Below are positions 1 to 5,733 of a stretch of DNA of 6,765 nt, in pieces. Positions within the stretch are counted from its first letter, which is position 1; the number at the start of each line of letters is the position of its first letter. The stretch is from an uncultured Oscillibacter sp. (GTDB lineage: Bacteria > Bacillota > Clostridia > Oscillospirales > Oscillospiraceae). The DNA lies in contig CAKTMK010000062.1 in assembly GCA_934574045.1 (NCBI GenBank), positions 1-6,765 on the forward strand, given 5' to 3'. The translations under genes were made by a program, and so were the position numbers. Under the pieces are notes generated by a model. That model ran no database searches and was not told where the DNA came from. It was given only the letters and a program-made list of their open reading frames with translations.

Positions 1-1494
1 CAGATCCGTCAGCTGGCCGGTATGCGCGGCCTGATCGCCAACACCGCCGGCAAGACCATCGAGATCCCCATCAAGGCGAACTACCGCGAAGGCCTGACGG
101 CTCTGGAATACTTCATCTCCTCCCGCGGCGCCCGAAAGGGCCTGGCCGATACCGCTCTGCGTACCGCGGACTCCGGTTACCTGACCCGCCGCATGGTGGA
201 CGTCTCTCAGGACGTTATCATCCGCGAGCAGGATTGCGGCTCCACCCACGGCATCAAGGTCTCTGAGATCAGCGAAAACGGACAGGTCATCGAGAAGTTC
301 TCCGACCGTCTGCGGGGCCGCTTCCTCGTGGGCAACGTCTATGACGCCGACACCGGCGCGGAACTGGTGTCCAACGGCAAGATGATGGACGAGAGCGACG
401 CCAAGCTGCTGGAGACCCACCGCTGGGTCCAGAAGAACTACCGCGACGACGACGCGTGCAGCTTCGACCCGGCGGACGAGGACGCCAAGCCCACCGTCAT
501 GATCCGCACGGTCCTGACCTGCCGCGCCCACAGCGGCGTGTGCGCCAAGTGCTACGGCATGAACCTGGCCACCAGCCAGCCCGTCGGCCCCGGCGAGGCG
601 GTCGGCATCATCGCCGCCCAGTCCATCGGCGAACCCGGCACGCAGCTGACCATGCGTACGTTCCATACCGGCGGCCTCGCCGGCGGCGACATCACGCAGG
701 GCCTTCCCCGTGTCGAGGAGCTGTTCGAGGCGCGCAAGCCCAAGCGTATGGCCCAGCTGGCCGAGATCGCCGGCGCGGTCAAGTTTGAGGAAGCCGCCAA
801 GGGCAGCCTGCTCAACATCATCATCACAGCCGATGACGGCGACACCCGCGTGTACGCCGTTCCCCACACCGGCCTGCTGGTCAAGGACGGCGACCGGGTG
901 GAAAAGGGCGCGGCCCTGACCTACGGCGCGCTCAATCCCCACGAGGTCCTGCGCCTGCGCGGAAACGACGCGGTCTACAACTACCTCATTCAGGAAGTTC
1001 TGCGCGTGTACCGTCAGCAGGGCGTGGACATCAACGATAAGCATATCGAGGTCATCGTCCGTCAGATGATGCGCAAGGTCCGTCTGGAGGACGCGGGCGA
1101 CACCAAGCTGCTGGACGGCTCCATGGTGGATGTTCTGGAGCTGGACGACGCCAACGCGGAGATCGACCGCCGCAACGCCGCCGGTGAGCGCCGGGAGAAC
1201 GGCGAGCCGCTGCGCCACGCGGAGGGCACGCAGCTCCTCATGGGCATCACCAAGGCCTCTCTGGCCACGGATTCGTTCCTGTCCGCCGCCTCCTTCCAGG
1301 AGACGACCAAGGTTCTGACCGAGGCCGCCATCAAGGGCAAGGTGGACCACCTGCTGGGTCTGAAGGAAAACGTCATCATCGGCAAGCTCATCCCCGCTGG
1401 CACGGGCCTGACGGCCTACAAGCACTTCGCGGAGGAGCTGGTCCCCGATCAGGCCGCCGGCGCGGAAAACGAGATCCCCGAGTTCGAGGACTGA
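1..1494 (+). CDS. rpoC: DNA-directed RNA polymerase subunit beta' (C-terminal part, 5' truncated by window)
   Basis: This is the C-terminal 497 residues of the catalytic beta' subunit of RNA polymerase; the frame is open from base 1, so the start lies outside the window. Near the left edge are the conserved segment IPIKANYREGLTALEYF and the trigger-loop region (GARKGLADTALRTADSGYL), which act in nucleotide addition. The second beta' zinc site is complete: one Cys in REQDCG (codon at about 235) and the cluster C-x6-C-x2-C in TCRAHSGVCAKCYG (about 520-555). The conserved run EAVGIIAAQSIGEPGTQLTMRTFH follows, and the tail holds the usual NVIIGKLIPAGTG block before an acidic end. No frameshift or missing residue was seen. 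rpoB should lie upstream. The gene is followed by a terminator rather than by rpsL/rpsG of the str operon. Identification is essentially certain. Confidence 0.99.
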   Translation, partial: QIRQLAGMRGLIANTAGKTIEIPIKANYREGLTALEYFISSRGARKGLADTALRTADSGYLTRRMVDVSQDVIIREQDCGSTHGIKVSEISENGQVIEKFSDRLRGRFLVGNVYDADTGAELVSNGKMMDESDAKLLETHRWVQKNYRDDDACSFDPADEDAKPTVMIRTVLTCRAHSGVCAKCYGMNLATSQPVGPGEAVGIIAAQSIGEPGTQLTMRTFHTGGLAGGDITQGLPRVEELFEARKPKRMAQLAEIAGAVKFEEAAKGSLLNIIITADDGDTRVYAVPHTGLLVKDGDRVEKGAALTYGALNPHEVLRLRGNDAVYNYLIQEVLRVYRQQGVDINDKHIEVIVRQMMRKVRLEDAGDTKLLDGSMVDVLELDDANAEIDRRNAAGERRENGEPLRHAEGTQLLMGITKASLATDSFLSAASFQETTKVLTEAAIKGKVDHLLGLKENVIIGKLIPAGTGLTAYKHFAEELVPDQAAGAENEIPEFED

Positions 1495-1551
1495 CCGTTT
1501 CCCGCGGAACGCAGCCGCAAACGCCCCGGCATTCTGAAACTCAAACAGGCA

Positions 1552-1598
1552 AACGGGCCTGCCGTCTGCGAGGTGCAGACGGCAGGCCCGTTCTTTTT
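1552..1598 (+). terminator. Strong intrinsic terminator after rpoC
   Basis: A perfect 18-bp stem (1552-1569 pairing with 1575-1592) with a 5-base loop GAGGT is followed by CTTTTTG. It begins 57 bases after the rpoC stop, which fits the end of the rpoBC transcript. It separates the highly expressed polymerase operon from the promoter at 1667. Confidence 0.95.
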
Positions 1599-1666
1599 GC
1601 CGCGCAGACGGATGCCGTTCCAATTCTGCCCGCTCAAATTTTTCGTACCTTTGTTCCACTTTCTTC

Positions 1667-1695
1667 TTGACAAAAACAAACGTTCGACATATAAT
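1667..1695 (+). promoter_or_regulatory. Consensus sigma-A promoter of the peptide/radical SAM operon
   Basis: Both hexamers are perfect: -35 TTGACA at 1667-1672 and -10 TATAAT at 1690-1695, with the optimal 17-base spacer. Sequence upstream is AT-rich (for example CAAATTTTTCG around 1635-1645) in an otherwise GC-rich region. Transcription should begin near 1702, giving a leader of about 35 bases before the ATG at 1737. A promoter this strong for a repair gene would be expected to need repression, which fits the two LexA-like boxes overlapping it. Confidence 0.9.
1673..1686 (+). promoter_or_regulatory. Putative LexA/SOS box 1, inside the promoter spacer
   Basis: The 14 bases AAAACAAACGTTCG match 12 of 14 positions of the Gram-positive SOS box CGAAC-RNRY-GTTCG. 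The right half GTTCG and the centre AAAC fit fully; only the first two bases of the left half differ. It occupies the spacer between the -35 and -10 hexamers, where a bound repressor would block RNA polymerase. The site is seen in the sequence; LexA binding is inferred. Confidence 0.65.
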
Positions 1696-1707
1696 GGTCT
1701 CAAATTA

Positions 1708-1719
1708 GAACAGGAGTTC
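1708..1719 (+). promoter_or_regulatory. Putative LexA/SOS box 2, just after the transcription start
   Basis: GAAC-AGGA-GTTC is a perfect copy of the GAAC-N4-GTTC core of the Gram-positive LexA site. It lies at about +7 to +18 of the predicted transcript. Its centre is 34 bases, about three helical turns, from box 1, so two LexA dimers could bind roughly the same face of the DNA. The flanking bases do not match the extended consensus. Confidence 0.65.
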
Positions 1720-1736
1720 CACTGGAGGGATCTGAA

Positions 1737-1859
1737 ATGACGGGCTGGACGTTTTTCTTTATTTTGGTTGGGGTCGCCTTTCTGACGAGCCGCTTTTTCC
1801 GCGTCCTTGACTTCATCGACCGCCCCGCGCACCGGCCCCGCCGCGCGGAGAGCCGCTGA
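1737..1859 (+). CDS. Small single-span membrane protein, first gene of the putative SOS operon
   Basis: This is a 40-residue reading frame with its own good ribosome binding site: GGAGG at 1724-1728, eight bases before the ATG. It is the first ATG after the consensus promoter. Residues 3-18 are strongly hydrophobic and aromatic (GWTFFFILVGVAFL), giving one predicted membrane span. The tail from residue 19 is rich in Arg and Pro (RPAHRPRRAESR), so the C-terminus should face the cytoplasm. It ends 12 bases before the radical SAM gene and lies in the same frame. I recognise no family. Small LexA-controlled single-span proteins elsewhere include division inhibitors (YneA, SidA) and the toxin TisB; a similar role here is only a hypothesis. 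It could also act simply as a leader that couples translation to the next gene. Confidence 0.7.
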   Translation: MTGWTFFFILVGVAFLTSRFFRVLDFIDRPAHRPRRAESR

Positions 1860-1871
1860 GCGGGCCTGGCC

Positions 1872-3134
1872 ATGGAGCTTCTGGAAAAACTCACCATTCT
1901 GTCCGACGCCGCCAAGTACGACGCCGCCTGCACTTCCTCCGGCGTGCGGCGGGGGTATCGGACGGGCTGCATCGGCAACACGTCCTCCGCGCTGGCGGGC
2001 TGCTGCCACACCTTCTCTGCGGACGGACGGTGCGTCACGCTGCTCAAGGTCCTTCTGACCAACCGCTGCGTGTACGACTGCAAATACTGCGTCAACCGCC
2101 GCAGCAACGACACCCGGCGCGCCGCGTTCACACCTGAGGAGCTGGCGGAGCTGACCATCGGCTTTTACCGGCGGAACTATATCGAGGGGCTGTTCCTCTC
2201 CTCCGGCGTGGTGCGTAGCCCGGACTATACCATGGAGCTGATGATCCGTGCGCTGCGCATCCTGCGGGAGCAGTACCGCTTCAACGGCTATATCCACGCC
2301 AAGACCATCCCCGGCGCCGCGCCGGAGCTGGTGGATCAGCTGGGCCTGCTGGCCGACCGCCTGTCGGTGAACATCGAGCTGCCGTCGGAGGCCGGACTGA
2401 AAACGCTGGCCCCGGACAAGACCAAACGGGCCATCCTCGCGCCCATGCGCCAGATCCAGACCCGGGCGGCGCAAGGGAAAGAAGAGCTGGTCAAATACCG
2501 CCACGCGCCGAAATTTGCCCCCGCGGGACAAAGCACCCAGATGATCGTGGGCGCCACGCGGGATTCCGACCTGCACATCCTCCGGCTGACGCAGGGGCTG
2601 TACGACCGCTACCGGCTCAAGCGGGTCTTTTTCTCCGCGTATGTCCCGGTGGTGGAAAACACGCTGCTGCCCTCCCGGGACACCAAGCCGCCCCTCCTGC
2701 GGGAGCACCGGCTCTATCAGGCGGACTGGCTCCTGCGGTTTTACGGCTTCCGGGCCGAGGAGCTGCTGGACGAGCAGACGCCGGACTTCAACCAGCTCGT
2801 GGACCCCAAGTGCAGCTGGGCGCTGGCGCATCTGGACTTTTTCCCGGTGGAGATCAACACCGCGGATTATGAAACGCTCCTGCGCGTCCCCGGCGTGGGC
2901 GTGACCTCCGCCAAGCGCATTCTGACCTCCCGCCGGGTTCGCAGCCTTGGAACGGAGGACCTGCGGCGGATCGGCGTGGTGATGAAGCGGGCGCAGTATT
3001 TCGTCACCTGCCGCGGCCGGATGGCGGACGGGCTGCGCTTCACGCCGGACAGCCTGCTCCGGAATCTCATCGCGGCGGAGCGCCCCTCCCTGCCGGGCGG
3101 AGGGATGGAGCAGCTCTCCCTGTTCGGCGCGTGA
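1872..3134 (+). CDS. Putative DNA modification/repair radical SAM protein (rSAM_link_UDG family, TIGR03916/COG4277)
   Basis: A 420-residue radical SAM protein. The 4Fe-4S/SAM site is C66-x3-C70-x2-C73 (NRCVYDCKYCVNR), in a TIM-barrel region ending around residue 260. The N-terminal part MELLEKLTILSDAAKYDAAC and SSGVRRGY around residues 22-29 are typical of the family that TIGRFAM links to uracil-DNA glycosylase-like proteins. Residues about 328-380 form a helix-hairpin-helix DNA-binding element (LLRVPGVGVTSAKRIL). The last residues MEQLSLFGA contain QLSLF (414-418), which fits the consensus bacterial sliding-clamp-binding pentapeptide. The reaction is unknown; DNA repair or base modification is inferred. 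The start at 1872 matches the expected family N-terminus, but no clear ribosome binding site precedes it, so translation probably depends on coupling from the 40-codon gene. It overlaps or abuts its usual partner gene downstream. Confidence 0.93.
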   Translation: MELLEKLTILSDAAKYDAACTSSGVRRGYRTGCIGNTSSALAGCCHTFSADGRCVTLLKVLLTNRCVYDCKYCVNRRSNDTRRAAFTPEELAELTIGFYRRNYIEGLFLSSGVVRSPDYTMELMIRALRILREQYRFNGYIHAKTIPGAAPELVDQLGLLADRLSVNIELPSEAGLKTLAPDKTKRAILAPMRQIQTRAAQGKEELVKYRHAPKFAPAGQSTQMIVGATRDSDLHILRLTQGLYDRYRLKRVFFSAYVPVVENTLLPSRDTKPPLLREHRLYQADWLLRFYGFRAEELLDEQTPDFNQLVDPKCSWALAHLDFFPVEINTADYETLLRVPGVGVTSAKRILTSRRVRSLGTEDLRRIGVVMKRAQYFVTCRGRMADGLRFTPDSLLRNLIAAERPSLPGGGMEQLSLFGA

Positions 3135-3991
3135 AAGGCGGGTCTGCATTGGACGTTCTCTATACCTACGACGGCAGCTTTGACGGCTTTCTCTGCTGCA
3201 TTTTTGAAAGCTATCTGCACCGCGAAACGCCGCTGGACATCCTCCCGGAGGAGGACGCGGGGCCGACGCTGTTCGAAGTCCGCGCCATCCCCACAGACCC
3301 TGCCCGCGCCCAGCGCGTGGCGCGCAAGGTGGCGGCGCTCTCCGGCGAAGCCGCATCCCTGCTCCGCCGCGGCTTTCTCACCTGCATGGACCAGCGGGAG
3401 CTGCGTCTCTACCGCCTGACCGTTAAGCTCCTGCGGGACGGGCCGCGCTTTCTTCGGGACCACGCGGACGAAACACTGCTCCCCGTTCTCAAGGCCGTGC
3501 GCAATCTGGAGGGCGAAGCGCACCTGCTGCGGGGCTTCGTGCGCTTTTCCGAGTATTCCGGCGTGCTGGCCGGGGAGATCGAGCCGAAAAACCACGTACT
3601 TCCGCTCCTGCGCGCTCACTTCTGCGCCCGCTTCCCCAACGAGCAGTTCTTTCTCTACGACCGTACCCACCGGGAAGCGCTCCTCTACGCCAACGGGCGG
3701 GCAGTCATCGCGCCGCTGGAGCACTTTCAAATGGCCGCGCCGGACAACGCCGAGGCCGCCTACCGCCGTCTGTGGAAGCGGTTTTACGACACCATTGCCA
3801 TCCGTGAGCGGTACAATCCCCGCTGCCGCCGGACGCAGATGCCCATGCGCTACTGGAACACCATGACCGAGTTTCAGGACGAGCAGTATTTCATCCCCGG
3901 CGGCGAAGCCGGAAAGCCCGCGCCGCTCTCTCCGCCGGAGCGCGACGGGGAGCCGTCCGCCGTCTCCGCCCCGGCGGCACAGGTGCCCTGA
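3131..3991 (+). CDS. TIGR03915 family putative DNA metabolism/repair protein (DUF4130)
   Basis: A protein of up to 286 residues of the family that regularly accompanies the TIGR03916 radical SAM protein; biochemical function is unknown. Visible family blocks are the N-terminal YTYDGSFDGFLCCIFESY (11-28), HLLRGFVRFSE (131-141), FPNEQFFLYDRTHREALLY (168-186), and a C-terminal block from AYRRLWKRFYDTIAIRERYN to QMPMRYWNTMTEF (210-248). Residues after about 255 form a Pro/Ala/Gly-rich, probably disordered tail. The start is uncertain: GTG at 3131 overlaps the upstream stop as GTGA, but TTG at 3149 has an AGGCGG ribosome binding site seven bases away and starts right at the family N-terminus. The longer form is given here. 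Close linkage implies co-translation and joint action with the radical SAM enzyme. No separate uracil-DNA glycosylase gene is in the window. Confidence 0.88.
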   Translation: MKGGSALDVLYTYDGSFDGFLCCIFESYLHRETPLDILPEEDAGPTLFEVRAIPTDPARAQRVARKVAALSGEAASLLRRGFLTCMDQRELRLYRLTVKLLRDGPRFLRDHADETLLPVLKAVRNLEGEAHLLRGFVRFSEYSGVLAGEIEPKNHVLPLLRAHFCARFPNEQFFLYDRTHREALLYANGRAVIAPLEHFQMAAPDNAEAAYRRLWKRFYDTIAIRERYNPRCRRTQMPMRYWNTMTEFQDEQYFIPGGEAGKPAPLSPPERDGEPSAVSAPAAQVP

Positions 3992-4001
3992 ACGCAGAAA
4001 C

Positions 4002-4027
4002 GGCGGCCCTCCGCCCGGAGAGCCGCC
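4002..4027. terminator. Hairpin between convergent operons, possible bidirectional terminator
   Basis: GGCGGCCCTCCG (4002-4013) can pair with CGGAGAGCCGCC (4016-4027), with one C-A mismatch and a tight loop. It begins 10 bases after the stop of the rightward operon and 33 bases after the sigF stop on the other strand. The trailing T-tracts are poor in both directions (CCTTCTTCC on +, CGTTTCTG on -), so intrinsic termination would be weak. Confidence 0.5.
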
Positions 4028-4060
4028 CCGCCTTCTTCCATCCGTTTTCCGCCCACGCCG

Positions 4061-4771
4061 CTACGGCTCCATCGTGCGCCGCAGGCGCTCCAGTCCCCTG
4101 CGCTCCAGCCGGGAGACCTGCACCTGCGAGACTTTCAGCACCCGGGCGGTCTGCTCCTGCGTGAAGCCGCGGAAATAGCGCAGCAGGATCGCCATGCGCT
4201 CCTTTTCCGGCAGCGCGTCCACCGCCTCCCGCACCGCGATCCGCTCCACCAGACCCTCCTCCGGAGCCTCCGTGCCCAGCATCCCCTCCAGCGCAAGGCC
4301 GTCCTCCGTCTCCCGCTGGAGGGAGTCCGGCGGGTCGGTGGCCAGCTCCGTCCGGGCGATCTCCTCGGCGGTCAGGCCGGTAGCCTCGGCCAGCTCCGAG
4401 AGGACCGGCTCCCGCCCCAGCTCGCCCCGCAGCCGCTCCCGCACGCCGTAGAGCAGGTTTGCCCGCTCCCGGATCGTCCGGCCCACCTTGATGGTGCCGT
4501 CGTCCCGCAGAAAGCGGCGGATCTCGCCCGCGATCTTCGGCACCGCGTAGGTGGAAAAGCAGGTGCCGTAAGCAAAGTCGAAGCCGCGCACCGCCTTTAA
4601 AAACCCGAGGCAGCCGAGCTGATAGAGGTCGTCCGCCTCCACGCCCCGGCCGTAATACCGCCGGACGATGCTCCAGATCAGGCCGCTGTTCTCCTCCACC
4701 ACCCGCTCGCACGCCTGCCGGTCGCCGTCCTGCGCCGCGCGGAGCAGATCCAGCGCAGCCGGCCCGCTCAT
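4061..4771 (-). CDS. sigF: RNA polymerase sporulation sigma factor SigF
   Basis: A 236-residue sigma-70-family factor, close to the usual sigma-F length of about 250. Region 2 is clear: DDLYQLGCLGFLKAVRGFD (47-65) for core binding and FSTYAVPKIAGEIRRFLRDDGTIKV (72-96) for -10 recognition. Region 3 follows (about 100-145). Region 4.2 is FTQEQTARVLKVSQVQVSRLERRGLERLR (203-231), the -35-binding helix-turn-helix. It would direct the first forespore-specific transcription and be held inactive by SpoIIAB. SigF and SigG are close relatives; the spoIIAA-spoIIAB context and the RFLRDDGTIKV segment favour SigF. The ATG overlaps the spoIIAB stop as ATGA, indicating translational coupling. Confidence 0.96.
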   Translation of the reverse strand: MSGPAALDLLRAAQDGDRQACERVVEENSGLIWSIVRRYYGRGVEADDLYQLGCLGFLKAVRGFDFAYGTCFSTYAVPKIAGEIRRFLRDDGTIKVGRTIRERANLLYGVRERLRGELGREPVLSELAEATGLTAEEIARTELATDPPDSLQRETEDGLALEGMLGTEAPEEGLVERIAVREAVDALPEKERMAILLRYFRGFTQEQTARVLKVSQVQVSRLERRGLERLRRTMEP

Positions 4772-5214
4772 CGCTGTCCGGCGGCCCGGCTGGCGATCCT
4801 GCGCCGCATGGTCACCGTCGTCCCCTTTCCCGGCACGGAGCGGACGGTCAGCGCGTCCATAAAGCTCTCCATGATCGTAAAGCCCATGCCGCTGCGCTCC
4901 TCGCCGCCGGTGGTGAACATGGGCTGGCGGGCCTTTTCCACGTCGGCGATCCCCCGGCCCGCGTCCTTGACCGTGATCTCAAGCACACTGCCCGCGCAGA
5001 TGCGCGCCTTGAGCTTCACCGTCCCGATGGAATCCGGGTACGCGTGGACGATGGCGTTGGTCACCGCCTCGCTGACCGCGGTCTTGATATCCTCTAACTC
5101 GTTGAGGGTAGGGTCCATCTGGGATGCGAAGCACGCCACTGCCGTCCGCGCGAACCCCTCGTTGCTGCTGCGGCTTGGAAATTCCAGCCGTATGTAATTC
5201 ACGCTTTTCCTCAT
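4768..5214 (-). CDS. spoIIAB: Anti-sigma F factor SpoIIAB (serine kinase)
   Basis: A 148-residue GHKL-fold ATPase that binds and inhibits sigma-F and phosphorylates SpoIIAA. The N-box is SEAVTNAIVHAY, with E49 and N53 matching the catalytic Glu and Mg-binding Asn of Bacillus SpoIIAB. The G1 box is VKDAGRGI (D84), the lid has ARQPMFTTGGEERSG, and the G2 box is GMGFTIMESFMD (109-120). The start MRKSVNYIRLEF was chosen because a perfect AGGAGG (5222-5227) lies seven bases upstream, its ATG overlaps the spoIIAA stop as ATGA, and the length then matches the family; a longer upstream start at 5331 would add unrelated sequence lying inside spoIIAA. Identification is very secure. Confidence 0.97.
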   Translation of the reverse strand: MRKSVNYIRLEFPSRSSNEGFARTAVACFASQMDPTLNELEDIKTAVSEAVTNAIVHAYPDSIGTVKLKARICAGSVLEITVKDAGRGIADVEKARQPMFTTGGEERSGMGFTIMESFMDALTVRSVPGKGTTVTMRRRIASRAAGQR

Positions 5215-5531
5215 TCCGATTCCTCCTGTCTGATATGGATGAGCCGCCCAATCCCGGCGGCGTCCATGACCCGTTTTACCTGCGGCCGGACCCGGCAGAC
5301 CAGCAGCCCGCCGTCCAGATCGTCCATGCACCGCTTCGCCCGCATCAAAAGCGCGATGCCGGAGCTGTCCATAAACGTCACGCCGCCCAGATCCAGCACC
5401 AGCCGCCGGGGCAGCGCCGCGTCCACCGCCAGTTCCAGCTCCCGGATAGCGGACCTTGCCGCGTGGTGATCCAGCTCGCCGGAAAGCTCCAGCAGCAGAT
5501 CGCGGTCAACACTTTGCGTTCGGATATCCAT
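5211..5531 (-). CDS. spoIIAA: Anti-sigma F factor antagonist SpoIIAA (STAS domain)
   Basis: A 106-residue STAS-domain protein. When unphosphorylated it displaces sigma-F from SpoIIAB; it is inactivated by SpoIIAB phosphorylation and reactivated by the SpoIIE phosphatase. The conserved GELDHH (18-23) and FMDSSGIALLMRAKR (53-67) are present, with S56 aligning to the phosphorylated Ser58 of Bacillus subtilis. It is slightly shorter than the Bacillus protein (117) because of a shorter C-terminal end. The ribosome binding site AAAGGAG (5540-5546) is eight bases before the ATG. It is the first gene of the operon; unlike Bacillus, no dacF lies upstream, where a divergent sugar kinase is found instead. 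Confidence 0.96.
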   Translation of the reverse strand: MDIRTQSVDRDLLLELSGELDHHAARSAIRELELAVDAALPRRLVLDLGGVTFMDSSGIALLMRAKRCMDDLDGGLLVCRVRPQVKRVMDAAGIGRLIHIRQEESE

Positions 5532-5550
5532 TTGCAGTTCTCCTTTGTTC

Positions 5551-5595
5551 CCGCCGGGCAGCGGCGGTCTGTGGGGCCGTCCGGAGCGGACGGCC
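5551..5595 (-). other. Two GC-rich hairpins in the spoIIA leader
   Basis: A perfect 9-bp stem with a GAG/CTC loop (5575-5583 with 5587-5595) and a 6-bp stem with a 5-base loop (5551-5556 with 5562-5567) sit one after the other just upstream of the spoIIAA ribosome binding site. Neither is followed by a T-run in the direction of spoIIA transcription, so these are not ordinary terminators. They would form a structured 5' untranslated region that could affect translation or RNA stability. Confidence 0.5.
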
Positions 5596-5664
5596 TGTCC
5601 GAAACGGCGGCGAGAGACTGTCCCCTCTCCCCCGGCGCGCGCTTTGCCGCGGGTGCGGTCTGCG

Positions 5665-5679
5665 CAGGCGCGCCGCCTG
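5665..5679 (-). other. Hairpin near the predicted 5' end of spoIIA mRNA
   Basis: CAGGCG and CGCCTG form a 6-bp stem with a 3-base loop. If the promoter at 5690-5724 is used, this hairpin begins about four bases into the transcript, where it could act as a 5' stabiliser. The pairing is seen; the function is inference and such short GC stems are common in GC-rich DNA. Confidence 0.35.
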
Positions 5680-5689
5680 TCTTTGCGCG

Positions 5690-5724
5690 ATCATACCACG
5701 AGCGGCGTTTTCTTTTCTGTCGAA
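5690..5724 (-). promoter_or_regulatory. Putative Spo0A-activated promoter of the spoIIA operon with a 0A box
   Basis: On the minus strand a perfect 0A box, TTCGACA (complement TGTCGAA at 5718-5724), lies 22 bases upstream of a -10-like TATGAT (5695 to 5690). The TGG before the hexamer makes an extended -10. The box therefore covers about -41 to -35. A Spo0A site at the -35 position combined with an overlong spacer is the arrangement known for sigma-A promoters activated by Spo0A, such as Bacillus spoIIG. Bacillus spoIIA instead uses sigma-H, and I found no good sigma-H motif here. The start would be near 5683, leaving a leader of about 150 bases. Confidence 0.6.
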
Positions 5725-5733
5725 ACGGTATAT

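Noticed and set aside
1449..3356. A 635-codon minus-strand reading frame opposite the radical SAM gene
   Set aside because: It spans the rpoC terminator, the consensus promoter and two real genes, is low-complexity Arg/Gly/Ala/Pro-rich, and shows no recognisable domain; it is a GC-rich antisense shadow.
2867..3730. A 287-codon minus-strand reading frame
   Set aside because: It runs across the junction of two well-supported plus-strand genes and has no family motif; it arises from codon bias on the opposite strand.
3891..4712. A 273-codon minus-strand frame overlapping sigF
   Set aside because: Its product is almost entirely Gly/Ala/Arg, and the sigF frame on the same strand carries all the conserved sigma-factor regions.
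5215..5331. N-terminal extension of SpoIIAB to an upstream ATG at 5331
   Set aside because: The extra 39 residues lie within spoIIAA and do not resemble SpoIIAB; the internal ATG at 5214 has a perfect ribosome binding site and gives the normal family length.
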